Shown piece after piece: positions 46,998 to 56,132 of a DNA stretch of 64,000 nucleotides (the first letter of the stretch is position 1; the number at the start of each line of letters is the position of its first letter). Where the stretch lies: assembly GCA_964516135.1 (NCBI GenBank), contig CAZEWN010000012.1, positions 27,444 through 91,443 of the forward strand. The letters are read 5' to 3'. Position numbers and translations under genes: made by a program. The notes beneath the pieces were generated by a model that saw nothing but the letters and a program-made list of their open reading frames with translations, had not been told where the DNA came from and did no database searches. Origin of the DNA: 34-65-8 sp964516135. GTDB taxonomy: Bacteria; Pseudomonadota; Alphaproteobacteria; Sphingomonadales; Sphingomonadaceae.

Positions 46998-48008
46998 GTG
47001 ACCCAGACCCGCACCGACTGGACGCGCGAGGAAATCGCCGCGTTGTTCGACCTTCCCTTCACCGAGCTGCTGTTCCGCGCGGCGACCGTTCACCGCGCGA
47101 ACCATCCGCCCGCCGAGGTGCAGCTGTGCACGCTGCTGAGCATCAAGACCGGCGGGTGCCCGGAGGATTGCGGCTACTGTTCGCAAAGCGTGAAGGCCGA
47201 CAGCGGCGTCGCGGCGAGCAAGCTGATGGAGGTGCAATCGGTCCTCCAGCGCGCGGCGCAGGCGAAGGACGCGGGCAGCCAGCGCTTCTGCATGGGCGCC
47301 GCCTGGCGCAATCCCAAGGACCGCGACATGCCCGCGATCGTGGAGATCGTGAAGGGCGTGCGGGCGATGGGCCTGGAAACCTGCATGACGCTGGGGATGC
47401 TGACGCCCAGGCAGGCGGACATGCTGGCCGAGGCGGGGCTCGATTACTACAACCACAACATCGACAGCAGCCCGGAATACTACGAGCGGGTGATCACTAC
47501 GCGCACGATGGGCGAGCGGCTCGATACGCTGGCGAACGTGCGCGCGGCGGGGATCAACGTGTGTTCGGGCGGGATCGTCGGCATGGGCGAAACGCGCAGC
47601 GACCGCGTCGGCTTCGTCCACACGCTCGCCACCCTGCCGCAGCATCCCGAGAGCGTGCCGGTCAACGCGCTGGTGCCGGTCAAGGGCACGGTGCTGGGCG
47701 ACATGCTGGCCGATACGCCGCTCGCCAAGATCGACGACATCGAGTTCGTGCGCACCGTGGCGGCGGCGCGGATCACGATGCCGCTGTCGATGGTGCGCCT
47801 TAGCGCCGGGCGCGAAAGCATGAGCGAGGCGACCCAGGCGCTATGCTTCCTCGCCGGCGCGAACTCGATCTTCACCGGCGACAAACTGCTGACCGCGCCC
47901 AACGCGGGCGACGACAGCGACGCCGCACTGTTCGCCAAGCTGGGGCTGACGGCGCTCAAGGGCGAGGAGCCGCTGCGGACGTGCAGGGTGGCGGAGGTGG
48001 CGGAGTGA
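46998..48008 (+). CDS. bioB: Biotin synthase
   Basis: Radical-SAM enzyme inserting sulfur into dethiobiotin. 336 residues; the iron-sulfur triad is CPEDCGYC, and YNHNIDSSPEYYERV and the RITMPLSMVRLSAGRESM block match BioB. The start is GTG at 46998 (VTQTRTDWTREEI), just after the repeat cluster. No other bio gene is present. Its place before the biotin-dependent pccA makes sense as cofactor supply. Confidence 0.93.
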   Translation: MTQTRTDWTREEIAALFDLPFTELLFRAATVHRANHPPAEVQLCTLLSIKTGGCPEDCGYCSQSVKADSGVAASKLMEVQSVLQRAAQAKDAGSQRFCMGAAWRNPKDRDMPAIVEIVKGVRAMGLETCMTLGMLTPRQADMLAEAGLDYYNHNIDSSPEYYERVITTRTMGERLDTLANVRAAGINVCSGGIVGMGETRSDRVGFVHTLATLPQHPESVPVNALVPVKGTVLGDMLADTPLAKIDDIEFVRTVAAARITMPLSMVRLSAGRESMSEATQALCFLAGANSIFTGDKLLTAPNAGDDSDAALFAKLGLTALKGEEPLRTCRVAEVAE

Positions 48009-48022
48009 ACACCACCCCGACC

Positions 48023-48110
48023 CGTCACCCCGGACTTGATCCGGGGTCCCGCTTTGACTTTGGCGTTGTGCTAGAAGAAAGCGGGATGCCGGATCAAGTC
48101 CGGCACGACG
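48023..48110. repeat. Paired REP element, left of the DUF2442 gene
   Basis: Left unit 48023-48053 (CGTCACCCCGGACTTGATCC...) and inverted right unit 48080-48110 (AGCGGGATGCCGGATCAAGT...). The same two-unit arrangement, in the same orientation and with the same spacing style, recurs at 48436-48523 on the other side of the small gene. Confidence 0.8.
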
Positions 48111-48157
48111 AAATTGGGTTGCTCAATCCTGAGTCAAGACGACGTCGGAGGCGTGGC

Positions 48158-48418
48158 GTGAATATTTCGGCTAGAGTGACCGATGAGCGGGTACTCGACG
48201 TGCGCTTCGGTGATGCGAGCCTGATCGTCGATCTGATGGACGGGCGGAGCATTTCAGTGCCGCTGGCGTGGTATCCGAGATTGCTGCGCGCCAGTCCCGC
48301 GCAACGTGGGCAATGGGAAAAGGCGGGCGCGGGCTACGACATCCATTGGCCGGAAATCGACAAAGATTTAAGCACCGATGGTCTGCTGCGCGGTGCGCCC
48401 GCGCCCAAGGCGGCTTAG
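48158..48418 (+). CDS. DUF2442 domain protein
   Basis: 86 residues matching the DUF2442 pattern: VLDVRFGDASLIVDLMDGRS, then ISVPLAWYPRLLRASPAQRG and W-EKAGAGYDIHWPEIDKDL. Members often stand beside DUF4160 proteins as toxin-antitoxin-like pairs; no partner is present. GTG start at 48158 with GGAGG ahead. It is bracketed by two REP pairs in direct orientation and separates bioB from pccA. Confidence 0.8.
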   Translation: MNISARVTDERVLDVRFGDASLIVDLMDGRSISVPLAWYPRLLRASPAQRGQWEKAGAGYDIHWPEIDKDLSTDGLLRGAPAPKAA

Positions 48419-48435
48419 TGACAACCCTCCAACCT

Positions 48436-48523
48436 CGTCACCCCGGACTTGATCCGGGGCACCGCTTTTCTTCGAGCGCTACGCCGGAAGACAGCGGGAT
48501 GCCGGATCAGGTCCGGCATGACG
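48436..48523. repeat. Paired REP element, right of the DUF2442 gene
   Basis: Left unit 48436-48466 and inverted right unit 48493-48523, near-identical in plan to 48023-48110 and in the same direction. Together they make a direct repeat of about 88 bp flanking the DUF2442 gene. Confidence 0.8.
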
Positions 48524-48545
48524 GCAGCAACAGGACAACCGTCAG

Positions 48546-48785
48546 TTGAGCTTCTCCGACCGTCCTGGCTACGGAAGCTGGCAGCACGTTCTCGGATTTG
48601 TGCTCGCCTTCTTCCTCGTCATGGTAAATTTGCTGGTCTTCGCAGGCTGGCTTTTGAGCTTCTATGACCTCAGTACCGAGGAGGTTCGTAGCCTCCATTG
48701 GCTCGATTTCGTCGTTGTTCCGGGTACGCTGCTGCTCACGCTCGGCATCATCAAGCTCCATCTCCGATACATTGTGCGAGACTGA
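48546..48785 (+). CDS. Small two-segment membrane protein
   Basis: 79 residues with two hydrophobic helices (VLGFVLAFFLVMVNLLVFAG and FVVVPGTLLLTLGIIKL) and short charged ends. No family recognised. The start is probably TTG at 48546, without a convincing ribosome site, which lowers confidence. It ends 5 bp before pccA and could be coupled to it. Confidence 0.5.
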   Translation: MSFSDRPGYGSWQHVLGFVLAFFLVMVNLLVFAGWLLSFYDLSTEEVRSLHWLDFVVVPGTLLLTLGIIKLHLRYIVRD

Positions 48786-48790
48786 ATCGA

Positions 48791-50812
48791 ATGTTCTCCA
48801 AAATCCTCATCGCCAATCGGGGCGAGATTGCGTGCCGGGTCATCAAGACCGCGAGGGCCATGGGTATCGCGACGGTCGCGGTCTATTCCGATGCCGATGC
48901 GCGCGCGCCGTTCGTGCGGATGGCGGACGAGGCGGTGCATATCGGGCCGTCGCCTGCCGCTGAATCCTATCTGGTCGCGGACAAGATCATCGCGGCGTGC
49001 AAGCAGACCGGGGCCGAGGCGGTGCATCCCGGCTATGGCTTCCTGTCGGAACGGACCAGCTTTGCCGAGGCGCTGGCGAAGGAGGGGATCGAATTCATCG
49101 GCCCGCCGGTCAACGCAATTGCGGCGATGGGCGACAAGATCGAATCCAAGAAGCTCGCCGCCGAGGCCGGGGTAAACACCGTGCCCGGCTCGGACGGCGA
49201 GGTCGCCACCACCGCCGACGCTCTGATGTGGGCCAACAGGATCGGTTATCCGGTCATGATGAAGGCCAGCGCAGGCGGCGGCGGCAAGGGGATGCGGCTC
49301 GCGTATAATGACCAGGACGTGGAGGAAGGGTTCGAGGCGACCCAGCGCGAAGGCCTCAACTCCTTCGGCGACGACCGCGTCTTCATCGAGAAATTCATCC
49401 TCAATCCGCGCCACATCGAGATCCAGATCCTCGGCGACAAGCACGGCAACGTGATCTACCTCAACGAACGCGAATGCTCGATCCAGCGCCGCCACCAGAA
49501 GGTGGTGGAGGAAGCGCCATCGCCGTTCGTCACGCCGAAAATGCGGAAAGCGATGGGGGAGCAGTGCGTCGCGCTGGCCAAAGCCGTCGGATACTACTCC
49601 GCAGGCACGGTTGAACTAATTGTGAGCGGCGCAGACCCTTCTGGCGAGAGTTTCTACTTCCTCGAGATGAACACCCGGCTTCAGGTTGAACATCCGGTGA
49701 CCGAGGCGATCACCGGGGTCGATCTGGTCGAGCAGATGATCCGCGTCGCCGCGGGCGAAAAGCTCGAAATCCGTCAGAAGGACGTGAAGATCGACGGCTG
49801 GGCGATCGAGAACCGCGTCTATGCCGAGGATCCCTATCGCGGCTTCCTGCCGAGCACGGGGCGGCTGGTACGCTACCAGCCGCCGGTTGAACCGTGGGCG
49901 GATGACGGGGCCGAAAACGGGCGCCGGGGCGTCGATGGCATTCGCGTCGACGACGGCGTCTACGAGGGCGGCGAGGTGTCGATGTTCTACGACCCGATGA
50001 TCGCCAAGCTGATCACCTGGGGCGCAACGCGCGACGAGGCGGCGGACCTTCAGGTCCAGGCGCTCGATGCGTTCGAAATCCAGGGGCTGGGCCACAATGT
50101 CGATTTCCTCAGCGCGATAATGCAGCACCCGCGCTTCCGCTCGGGCGAGCTGACCACCGGCTTCATCGCCGAGGAGTATCCCGAGGGGTTCCACGGCGCC
50201 GACGCCTCCGATCATCTCAAGCGCGCGCTGGCGGCGGTTGCGGGCGTCATCGCCACCGCCGATGCCGACCGAGCAAACCGGATCGACCAGCAGCTCAACG
50301 GCGGCATGCCGCCTCCGGGCGATTGGTCAGTCCGGCTGGGCGACCGGGACTATGCCGTCAGCCTCGAGGAAGACGCGATCACCGTCGATGGCGCGGAGGT
50401 CGAACTGAGCTTCGACTACACCCCCGGCGACAGGATGATCGACGTGGAGTGGGGCGACGAGGCGCTGACGATCCAGCTCGCGCCCACTCGGACCGGCTAT
50501 GCTCTGACCACGCGCGGCGCGACCCACAAGGCGCGCGTCCTGCCCCAGCGCGTGGCGCATCTTGCCGCGCACATGATCGAAAAGGTTCCGCCGGATCTTT
50601 CGCGCATGTTGATCTGCCCGATGCCGGGCCTGCTGGTGAAACTGCACGTGGGTGAGGGCGAGGAAGTTCAGCCCGGCCAGCCGCTCGCCACGGTGGAAGC
50701 GATGAAGATGGAAAACATCCTCCGCGCCGAAAAGCAGGGCACGATCGCCAGGATCAACGCTGCCGAGGGCGACAGCCTGGCGGTCGACGCGGTGATCCTG
50801 GAGCTGGAGTGA
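48791..50812 (+). CDS. pccA: Propionyl-CoA carboxylase alpha subunit (biotin carboxylase/carrier)
   Basis: Carboxylates biotin with ATP and bicarbonate, then donates to PccB. 673 residues: biotin carboxylase N-terminal domain (MFSKILIANRGEIACRVIKT), ATP-grasp (KASAGGGGKGMRL; EMNTRLQVEHPVTE), a linker domain, and the C-terminal biotinyl domain with its lysine in EAMKMEN. ATG at 48791. The stop shares its A with the ATG of the methyltransferase. Confidence 0.94.
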   Translation: MFSKILIANRGEIACRVIKTARAMGIATVAVYSDADARAPFVRMADEAVHIGPSPAAESYLVADKIIAACKQTGAEAVHPGYGFLSERTSFAEALAKEGIEFIGPPVNAIAAMGDKIESKKLAAEAGVNTVPGSDGEVATTADALMWANRIGYPVMMKASAGGGGKGMRLAYNDQDVEEGFEATQREGLNSFGDDRVFIEKFILNPRHIEIQILGDKHGNVIYLNERECSIQRRHQKVVEEAPSPFVTPKMRKAMGEQCVALAKAVGYYSAGTVELIVSGADPSGESFYFLEMNTRLQVEHPVTEAITGVDLVEQMIRVAAGEKLEIRQKDVKIDGWAIENRVYAEDPYRGFLPSTGRLVRYQPPVEPWADDGAENGRRGVDGIRVDDGVYEGGEVSMFYDPMIAKLITWGATRDEAADLQVQALDAFEIQGLGHNVDFLSAIMQHPRFRSGELTTGFIAEEYPEGFHGADASDHLKRALAAVAGVIATADADRANRIDQQLNGGMPPPGDWSVRLGDRDYAVSLEEDAITVDGAEVELSFDYTPGDRMIDVEWGDEALTIQLAPTRTGYALTTRGATHKARVLPQRVAHLAAHMIEKVPPDLSRMLICPMPGLLVKLHVGEGEEVQPGQPLATVEAMKMENILRAEKQGTIARINAAEGDSLAVDAVILELE

Positions 50813-51492
50813 TGTCCGGTGTCGGCGGCTGGAAGTCCGTCGAGGACGGCTGGCAGGCGGTCGACGACCTGATCTGCGCGACGTTGCTGGGCGATGACCC
50901 GGCGCTCGCCGCCTGTCTCGAACGCAGCCGTGCGGCGGGGCTGCCCGATATCGCGGTTTCGGCGCCGCAGGGCCGCCTGCTCGAATTGCTTGCGACCGTC
51001 ACGGGTACGCGCCGCGTGCTTGAGGTTGGCACGCTCGGCGGATTTTCCACGATCTTCCTGGCGCGCGGGGTGGGGGGCGGTGGCCGCGTGACCACACTGG
51101 AACTGATCCCCGAATATGCCGCAATCGCGCGGGAAAGCCTTGCCGCAGCCGGCGTGGATGACCGGGTCGAGGTGATCGTGGGGCCGGCGCTCGACAGCCT
51201 GGCGCGCCTTGCCGGGCCAATTGACCTGACCTTCATCGACGCCGACAAGGTCAACAACTGCGCCTATGTCGATCACGCGGTGCGCCTGTCGCGGCCGGGC
51301 GCGTTGATCCTGGTCGACAATGTGGTTCGCGAAGGAAACGTGGTCGCGCCCGATCCCTCGGACGAATCAGCGGTGGGCACGCGCCGCCTCTATGATCATG
51401 TCCGCGATCATCCGCGCCTTGCGGGAACCGCAATCCAGACGGTCGGAGCCAAGGGGTGGGACGGGCTAATGATCCTGCGAGTGCTGGACTGA
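50812..51492 (+). CDS. Class I SAM-dependent O-methyltransferase
   Basis: A 226-residue enzyme of the caffeoyl-CoA/catechol O-methyltransferase-like family: SAM motif VLEVGTLGGFSTIFLARG, the acidic LELIPEY, and the metal-site region TFIDADKVNN followed by LILVDNVVREG. Its ATG overlaps the pccA stop (TGATG), so it is translated with the cluster. Link to propionate metabolism unknown. Ends 2 bp from the convergent aroB. Confidence 0.87.
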   Translation: MSGVGGWKSVEDGWQAVDDLICATLLGDDPALAACLERSRAAGLPDIAVSAPQGRLLELLATVTGTRRVLEVGTLGGFSTIFLARGVGGGGRVTTLELIPEYAAIARESLAAAGVDDRVEVIVGPALDSLARLAGPIDLTFIDADKVNNCAYVDHAVRLSRPGALILVDNVVREGNVVAPDPSDESAVGTRRLYDHVRDHPRLAGTAIQTVGAKGWDGLMILRVLD

Positions 51493-51494
51493 GT

Positions 51495-52604
51495 TCAGCG
51501 CACGCGCAATTGTTCGTCGAGGAATGCGGCGACATCGGCAAGCTCCACATCGCGGGCGAGGAAGGCCTCGCCCACGCCGTGCAGAAGGATGAAAGGCAGC
51601 GTTCCCGCATCCATCTTCTTGTCGTGGAGCATGTGGGCGGCAAGGTGTTCGCCTTGGCAATCGAGGCCCAGCGCGGCGAGCTCACTCGGCAGCCCGGCGC
51701 GTTGCACCGCCACCGCGACCTGTTCCGCATCGTCATCACTCATCAATCCGATCCGCGCCGAATAACGCGCCGCCAGCACCATGCCGAGCGCCACCGATTC
51801 GCCATGCAGCAACCGGTCGGAAAACCCCGTTTCCGCCTCCAGCGCGTGGCCGAAGGTGTGTCCCAGGTTGAGCAGGGCGCGCGCGCCGGTCGTCTCGCGC
51901 TCGTCCTCGGCGACGATCCTCGCCTTGGCCGCCACGCTGGTGGCGACCGCGTGTTCGAGCGGTGCTTCCTCCAGTGCCAGCACCGCCGCGCCGTTCGCCG
52001 CGAGCCAGTCGAAGAAGTCCCGGTCGCCCAGCACGCCGTACTTGAGCACCTCGGCATAGCCCGCGCGCAGTTCGCGTGGCGGCAGCGTTTCCAGCGTGGT
52101 CAGGTCGGCCAGCACCAGCGATGGCTGGTGGAACGCGCCGACCAGGTTCTTGCCAGCGCGCGTGTTGATTGCTGTCTTGCCCCCGACCGAGCTGTCGACC
52201 TGCGCCAGCAAGGTGGTCGGTAGTTGCACAAAGCCGCAGCCGCGTTTCAGGATAGCGCAGGCGAAACCGGTCAGGTCGCCGACTACCCCGCCGCCCAGCG
52301 CGAACACATGATCGCCGCGCTCGACACCCTGTTCCAGTAGCCAGTCGACCAGCCGGGCGAGGCTTTCCCAGCTTTTGGAGGTTTCGCCGGGCGCCACCTC
52401 GTACCACTGCGTCGTAATCCCGGTCCTGGCCAGCGAACCCTCCAGCCGGGCACCATGCAGGCGGCGGGCGTTGACGTCGGCCACGATGGCAACGTGCGGC
52501 TTGCGGATGAAGGGGGAGGCCAGCGCCGCCGCATCGTCCAGCAGGCCGCGCCCGACCACGACCTCGTAGGAACGCCCGGCGAGCGAAACGGGAATTACAG
52601 CCAT
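51495..52604 (-). CDS. aroB: 3-dehydroquinate synthase
   Basis: Second step of the shikimate pathway, converting DAHP to 3-dehydroquinate with NAD and a divalent metal. 369 residues, with the NAD-binding glycine run ALGGGVVGDLTGFA, the LAQVDSSVGGKTAIN block and the metal-ligand histidines in LNLGHTFGHALE. Starts inside the last 10 bp of aroK, an arrangement standard in proteobacteria. Confidence 0.95.
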   Translation of the reverse strand: MAVIPVSLAGRSYEVVVGRGLLDDAAALASPFIRKPHVAIVADVNARRLHGARLEGSLARTGITTQWYEVAPGETSKSWESLARLVDWLLEQGVERGDHVFALGGGVVGDLTGFACAILKRGCGFVQLPTTLLAQVDSSVGGKTAINTRAGKNLVGAFHQPSLVLADLTTLETLPPRELRAGYAEVLKYGVLGDRDFFDWLAANGAAVLALEEAPLEHAVATSVAAKARIVAEDERETTGARALLNLGHTFGHALEAETGFSDRLLHGESVALGMVLAARYSARIGLMSDDDAEQVAVAVQRAGLPSELAALGLDCQGEHLAAHMLHDKKMDAGTLPFILLHGVGEAFLARDVELADVAAFLDEQLRVR

Positions 52605-53164
52605 CGCTCGATCGCTCCGATTATCGCGAGTGCGGTTTGTGTGTGAGGACTGCGATCACTGGTGACGTGGATCGGCGCCTGGGCGTAGTGGGGCGTTCGT
52701 TCGTCGCGCAGGCGGGCCAGCGTTTCACGCGGATCACCATTTTGCAGCAGTGGACGGTTGCCGCGCCGCGCGGTGCGATCGACCAGGATATCGACATCGC
52801 AGTCAATCCACACGGCGATGGCCTGCGCCAGGATCAGTGCGCGAGTATCGGGATGGACGAAGGCACCGCCCCCGGTCGCGATGACACCGTGCCGTTCCTC
52901 GATAAGGCGCGCGATCACGCGCCTTTCGCCGTCACGAAAGTAAGGCTCGCCAAACTGGCTGAAGATTTCGGCGACGGAGAGCTGCGCGGCTTCTTCGATC
53001 GCCTCGTCGACGTCCACGAAATCGCATTCGAGCAGCGCGGCTAGCCGCCGCCCCACGGTGGATTTCCCCGCGCCCATCAGCCCGACCAGCACCACCGGGC
53101 GATCGATTCGCCGGGCGATCGCCGCGATTTCGGGCGGGGTCAGGGAAAGCGGCTGCTCCGACAT
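52595..53164 (-). CDS. aroK: Shikimate kinase
   Basis: Phosphorylates shikimate. 189 residues with P-loop GLMGAGKSTVGRRLA, the shikimate-binding DVDEAIEE and the ATGGGAF loop. The N-terminal extension (about 20 residues before the P-loop strand) is normal. Upstream of aroB in a two-gene unit, divergent from a small membrane-protein gene. Confidence 0.95.
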   Translation of the reverse strand: MSEQPLSLTPPEIAAIARRIDRPVVLVGLMGAGKSTVGRRLAALLECDFVDVDEAIEEAAQLSVAEIFSQFGEPYFRDGERRVIARLIEERHGVIATGGGAFVHPDTRALILAQAIAVWIDCDVDILVDRTARRGNRPLLQNGDPRETLARLRDERTPHYAQAPIHVTSDRSPHTQTALAIIGAIERWL

Positions 53165-53203
53165 TGCCGCCGCGCGTATACATGGGCTAGAGGCTGCGCA
53201 ACC

Positions 53204-53380
53204 ATGAGCTGGAACCGTATACGCCTGATGAGGGATCGCACCCTGGGTAAACCGCGCGCAATCACCGGCGTAGCTGCGCTGGTGATCATGATCGTGCTCG
53301 CTTACGCCTGGATCGACGGCGGTGAAGAGCCGCTTCGCCCGATTGCGCAGCCGGTCGAAGTTCCGGAACGCGCCCGATGA
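53204..53380 (+). CDS. Small single-pass membrane protein
   Basis: 58 residues. A basic N-terminus (MSWNRIRLMRDRTLGKPRAI) leads into one hydrophobic helix (GVAALVIMIVLAYAWI) and a short acidic/proline tail outside the membrane. The ATG is at 53204; the TGA overlaps the ATG of the next gene (ATGA), so the pair is co-translated. The coupling to an exported protein suggests an envelope role. No family recognised. Confidence 0.6.
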   Translation: MSWNRIRLMRDRTLGKPRAITGVAALVIMIVLAYAWIDGGEEPLRPIAQPVEVPERAR

Positions 53381-55203
53381 AACGCGCGCTGCTGATCGGT
53401 GGCGCCGCGTTGGCGCTCTGTTCGACGCTCGTACTGGCGCAGGACGCGCCCGAATCGCTGTTGCCGCCTGGTTTCGACGATCCGGCGCCGGCGCCCACGC
53501 CTACGCCCCGTTCCACCACGGCCCCGGCGCCGAGCGCGACCAGTTCGCCCGTCATTCAGCCGATCCCTGGCGATACCGGCCCTGCGCTTCCCTCCGCGCC
53601 GGTCACGTTGCCACCGGGCCTGCCCTCGATCGAGGAGCTGGAGGCAATGGACGCGGACGAACTCGACGAGCTGCTCGGGCTCAAGCCGCGGTTCGACATT
53701 CCACCCGCCGCCCAGCGCTCGATGGATCAGGTCGGGCTGCTCGCCCCGGACGAAGGGGGCTTGCCGACCGGAGCCCTGAGCGGGCAGCCCGCCGCAATCG
53801 TCGCTGCCGCCCTTGCCGGCACACGCCAGCCGCTTGTTTCACGCTGGGGCCACATCATGCTGCGCCGCGCGCTTGCCAGTCGGCTCGAGGCGCCGCGCGG
53901 CATGGATCCGGTCAATTTCGCTGCGCTGCGCGCGCGCGTACTTAACGACATGGGCGAATTCGCGGTGGCGCGCGCGCTGGTGCAGGATGTCGATACCGGC
54001 AACTGGAACCGTCTGCTCACCAATGCCGCTTTCGAGGCCTATATCGCGACCGGCGATGTGATCGGTATTTGCCCCGCGGTGCAGGTTGCCCGGGTGGATC
54101 GCGACGATCCGCAATGGACGATGGTCGGATCGATCTGCGCCGCCTTTTCGGGGCAGGGCGCACGCGCCGGGCAGGAACTGAACCGGGCTTTGCGGCGTGG
54201 CATTGCCGATCCGATCGATGTGCTGCTGGCCCAGCGTTATGCCGGGGCGGCCGGGTTTGGGCGGCGCGCGGTCAACCTGGAATGGGATAATGTCGAGGAA
54301 ATCACGCCCTGGCGTTTTGCACTCGCGACGGCGGTAGGGGCTCAAATTCCCGACAACCTGCTGGCTGATCCCAGCCCCTATATCCAGCGCGTCTCCGCCA
54401 CCGCGCCGATGCTGCCATTGACACAACGCGCGATCGGGGCAGACCTGGCCGCGCGCGAGGGCATTCTTTCCTCGACAGCCTATATCGACCTGTACTCCGC
54501 GCTTTACGCGCAAGAGGAAAACGGCGGCGAGGGAGACATGGCGCAAACCGCCGCGCGGCTGCGCGAGGCCTATGTCGCATCCGAACCCGCCGCGCGTTTC
54601 GCCGCGATCCGGGCGGTCTGGGGGGACGGCGCACCCGATTATGCCCGGCTGGTGCTCACCGCCTATGCAGCGGCTAGGCTCGAACCGAGCGAGGAATTCC
54701 TTGCCGATGCACCGCTGCTGATCGCCTCCATGCTGACGGCCGGACTGGAACGCGACGCGATGCGCTGGGCCAGTATCCTGCCGCAGGGTGGGGAGGCTTG
54801 GGCGCTGCTGGCCCTGGCCCAGCCGCGCCGGGCCAGTCCGGTCGGTTCGGGCCAGGTCGGCGCGTTCATCGATGATGACCAAAGCGTTGGGCAACGCAAG
54901 TCGCGGTTCCTTGTCGCCGGGCTTGCCGGACTTGGCAGGATCGATCAGGACACGGTCGATGATTATGCCGGCACGCTCGACATGAACCTCGGTCGGCAAA
55001 CGCGGTGGAGCCGCCTGATCGACCAGGCCGCCGATGTGGGTAACCCGGCGCTGGTCGCCATGCTGGCGGGCGTCGGCATGCAGGGCAGCGGGTGGGACAA
55101 GATGACCCCGCGCCACCTCTATCATATCGTCTCCGCGCTCAACCGCGTGGGCATGGAAGCCGAGGCGCGCATGATTGCGGCGGAGGCGGTGGCGCGCGGT
55201 TGA
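53377..55203 (+). CDS. Large exported protein of unknown function
   Basis: 608 residues. Sec signal peptide (MKRALLIGGAALALCSTLVL, cleavage after AQA-like LAQ), then a proline/threonine-rich, probably disordered stretch to about residue 85, then entirely helical alanine-rich sequence reminiscent of TPR/Sel1-like solenoids without a clear repeat. No catalytic motif found. Coupled to the small membrane protein before it and 41 bp ahead of xerD. Probably a periplasmic envelope or division-associated protein specific to the order; that is inference from location and signal only. Confidence 0.7.
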   Translation: MKRALLIGGAALALCSTLVLAQDAPESLLPPGFDDPAPAPTPTPRSTTAPAPSATSSPVIQPIPGDTGPALPSAPVTLPPGLPSIEELEAMDADELDELLGLKPRFDIPPAAQRSMDQVGLLAPDEGGLPTGALSGQPAAIVAAALAGTRQPLVSRWGHIMLRRALASRLEAPRGMDPVNFAALRARVLNDMGEFAVARALVQDVDTGNWNRLLTNAAFEAYIATGDVIGICPAVQVARVDRDDPQWTMVGSICAAFSGQGARAGQELNRALRRGIADPIDVLLAQRYAGAAGFGRRAVNLEWDNVEEITPWRFALATAVGAQIPDNLLADPSPYIQRVSATAPMLPLTQRAIGADLAAREGILSSTAYIDLYSALYAQEENGGEGDMAQTAARLREAYVASEPAARFAAIRAVWGDGAPDYARLVLTAYAAARLEPSEEFLADAPLLIASMLTAGLERDAMRWASILPQGGEAWALLALAQPRRASPVGSGQVGAFIDDDQSVGQRKSRFLVAGLAGLGRIDQDTVDDYAGTLDMNLGRQTRWSRLIDQAADVGNPALVAMLAGVGMQGSGWDKMTPRHLYHIVSALNRVGMEAEARMIAAEAVARG

Positions 55204-55244
55204 TGCGCGTTCGTCGATGAGCGTCTCGGCGTGAGCGCCCGGGC

Positions 55245-56123
55245 ATGAGCGCGGCAATCGACGCCTTTCTGGCGATGCTCGCCGCCGAGCGCGGCGCCGC
55301 AGCCAATACGCTTGCGGCCTATCGTCGCGATCTTGAAGGCGCGGAAGAGTTGATTGGCGCGCTCGACACGGCACCAGCGCAACGGTTCGCCGACCTGTCG
55401 AAAGCGTGGAGGGACCTGGCGTCCGCGACGGTCGCGCGCAAGGCGTCGGCATTGCGGCAGTTCCTCGGTTTCATGGTCGACGAGGGGTGGCGATCCGACG
55501 ATCCTTCGCCAGCCTTGCCGCGCCCCGCCGCCAGGCGGCCCCTGCCGAAAATCCTCGATCACGCGCAGGTCGAGGCATTGCTGGCGCGTGCGGAGGAAGA
55601 GGCCACGAGCGGGCGCCCTGCCGCAGTGCGGATGCTGGCGCTGCTGGAACTGCTCTATGGCTCGGGCCTGCGCGCCACCGAACTGATGAGCCTGCCGATC
55701 TCGGCGGTGCCGCGCGACGCGCCATTCGTGACCGTGACCGGCAAGGGCGGCGCGGCGCGCATGGTCCCTGTCAGCGGGCGTGCCAGCGCGGCCCTGTCGA
55801 ATTGGCTGGAGGTGCGGCCACGCGGGTCCAAATACCTGTTCCCGTCTGGCAAGACGCATCTTTCCCGGGTGCGCCTGTTTCAGCTCGTGAAGGAGCTGGC
55901 GGCCCGCGCCGGCCTGCCGCCGGAACGGGTCAGCCCGCACGTGCTGCGTCACGCCTTCGCCACCCATTTGCTGGAGGGCGGGGCCGACCTGCGCGTACTG
56001 CAGACCCTGCTGGGCCATGCCGACATCGCGACAACGCAAATCTACACCCATGTCGACGCCGCGCGCCTGGTGGCGCTGGTCAATGAACGGCACCCGCTTG
56101 CCTCGCGGCGCGGGGGCGACTAG
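55245..56123 (+). CDS. xerD: Tyrosine recombinase XerD
   Basis: Resolves chromosome dimers at dif with XerC and FtsK. 292 residues with the SAM-like N-domain and the catalytic residues in order: R in GSGLRATEL, K in TGKGGAARMV, H-x-x-R in HVLRHAFATH, H in LLGHADI and the tyrosine in TTQIYTHV. Chosen as XerD rather than XerC from linkage to aroK/accA, as in related genomes; length does not separate them. Confidence 0.87.
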   Translation: MSAAIDAFLAMLAAERGAAANTLAAYRRDLEGAEELIGALDTAPAQRFADLSKAWRDLASATVARKASALRQFLGFMVDEGWRSDDPSPALPRPAARRPLPKILDHAQVEALLARAEEEATSGRPAAVRMLALLELLYGSGLRATELMSLPISAVPRDAPFVTVTGKGGAARMVPVSGRASAALSNWLEVRPRGSKYLFPSGKTHLSRVRLFQLVKELAARAGLPPERVSPHVLRHAFATHLLEGGADLRVLQTLLGHADIATTQIYTHVDAARLVALVNERHPLASRRGGD

Positions 56124-56132
56124 CGCGGCACG

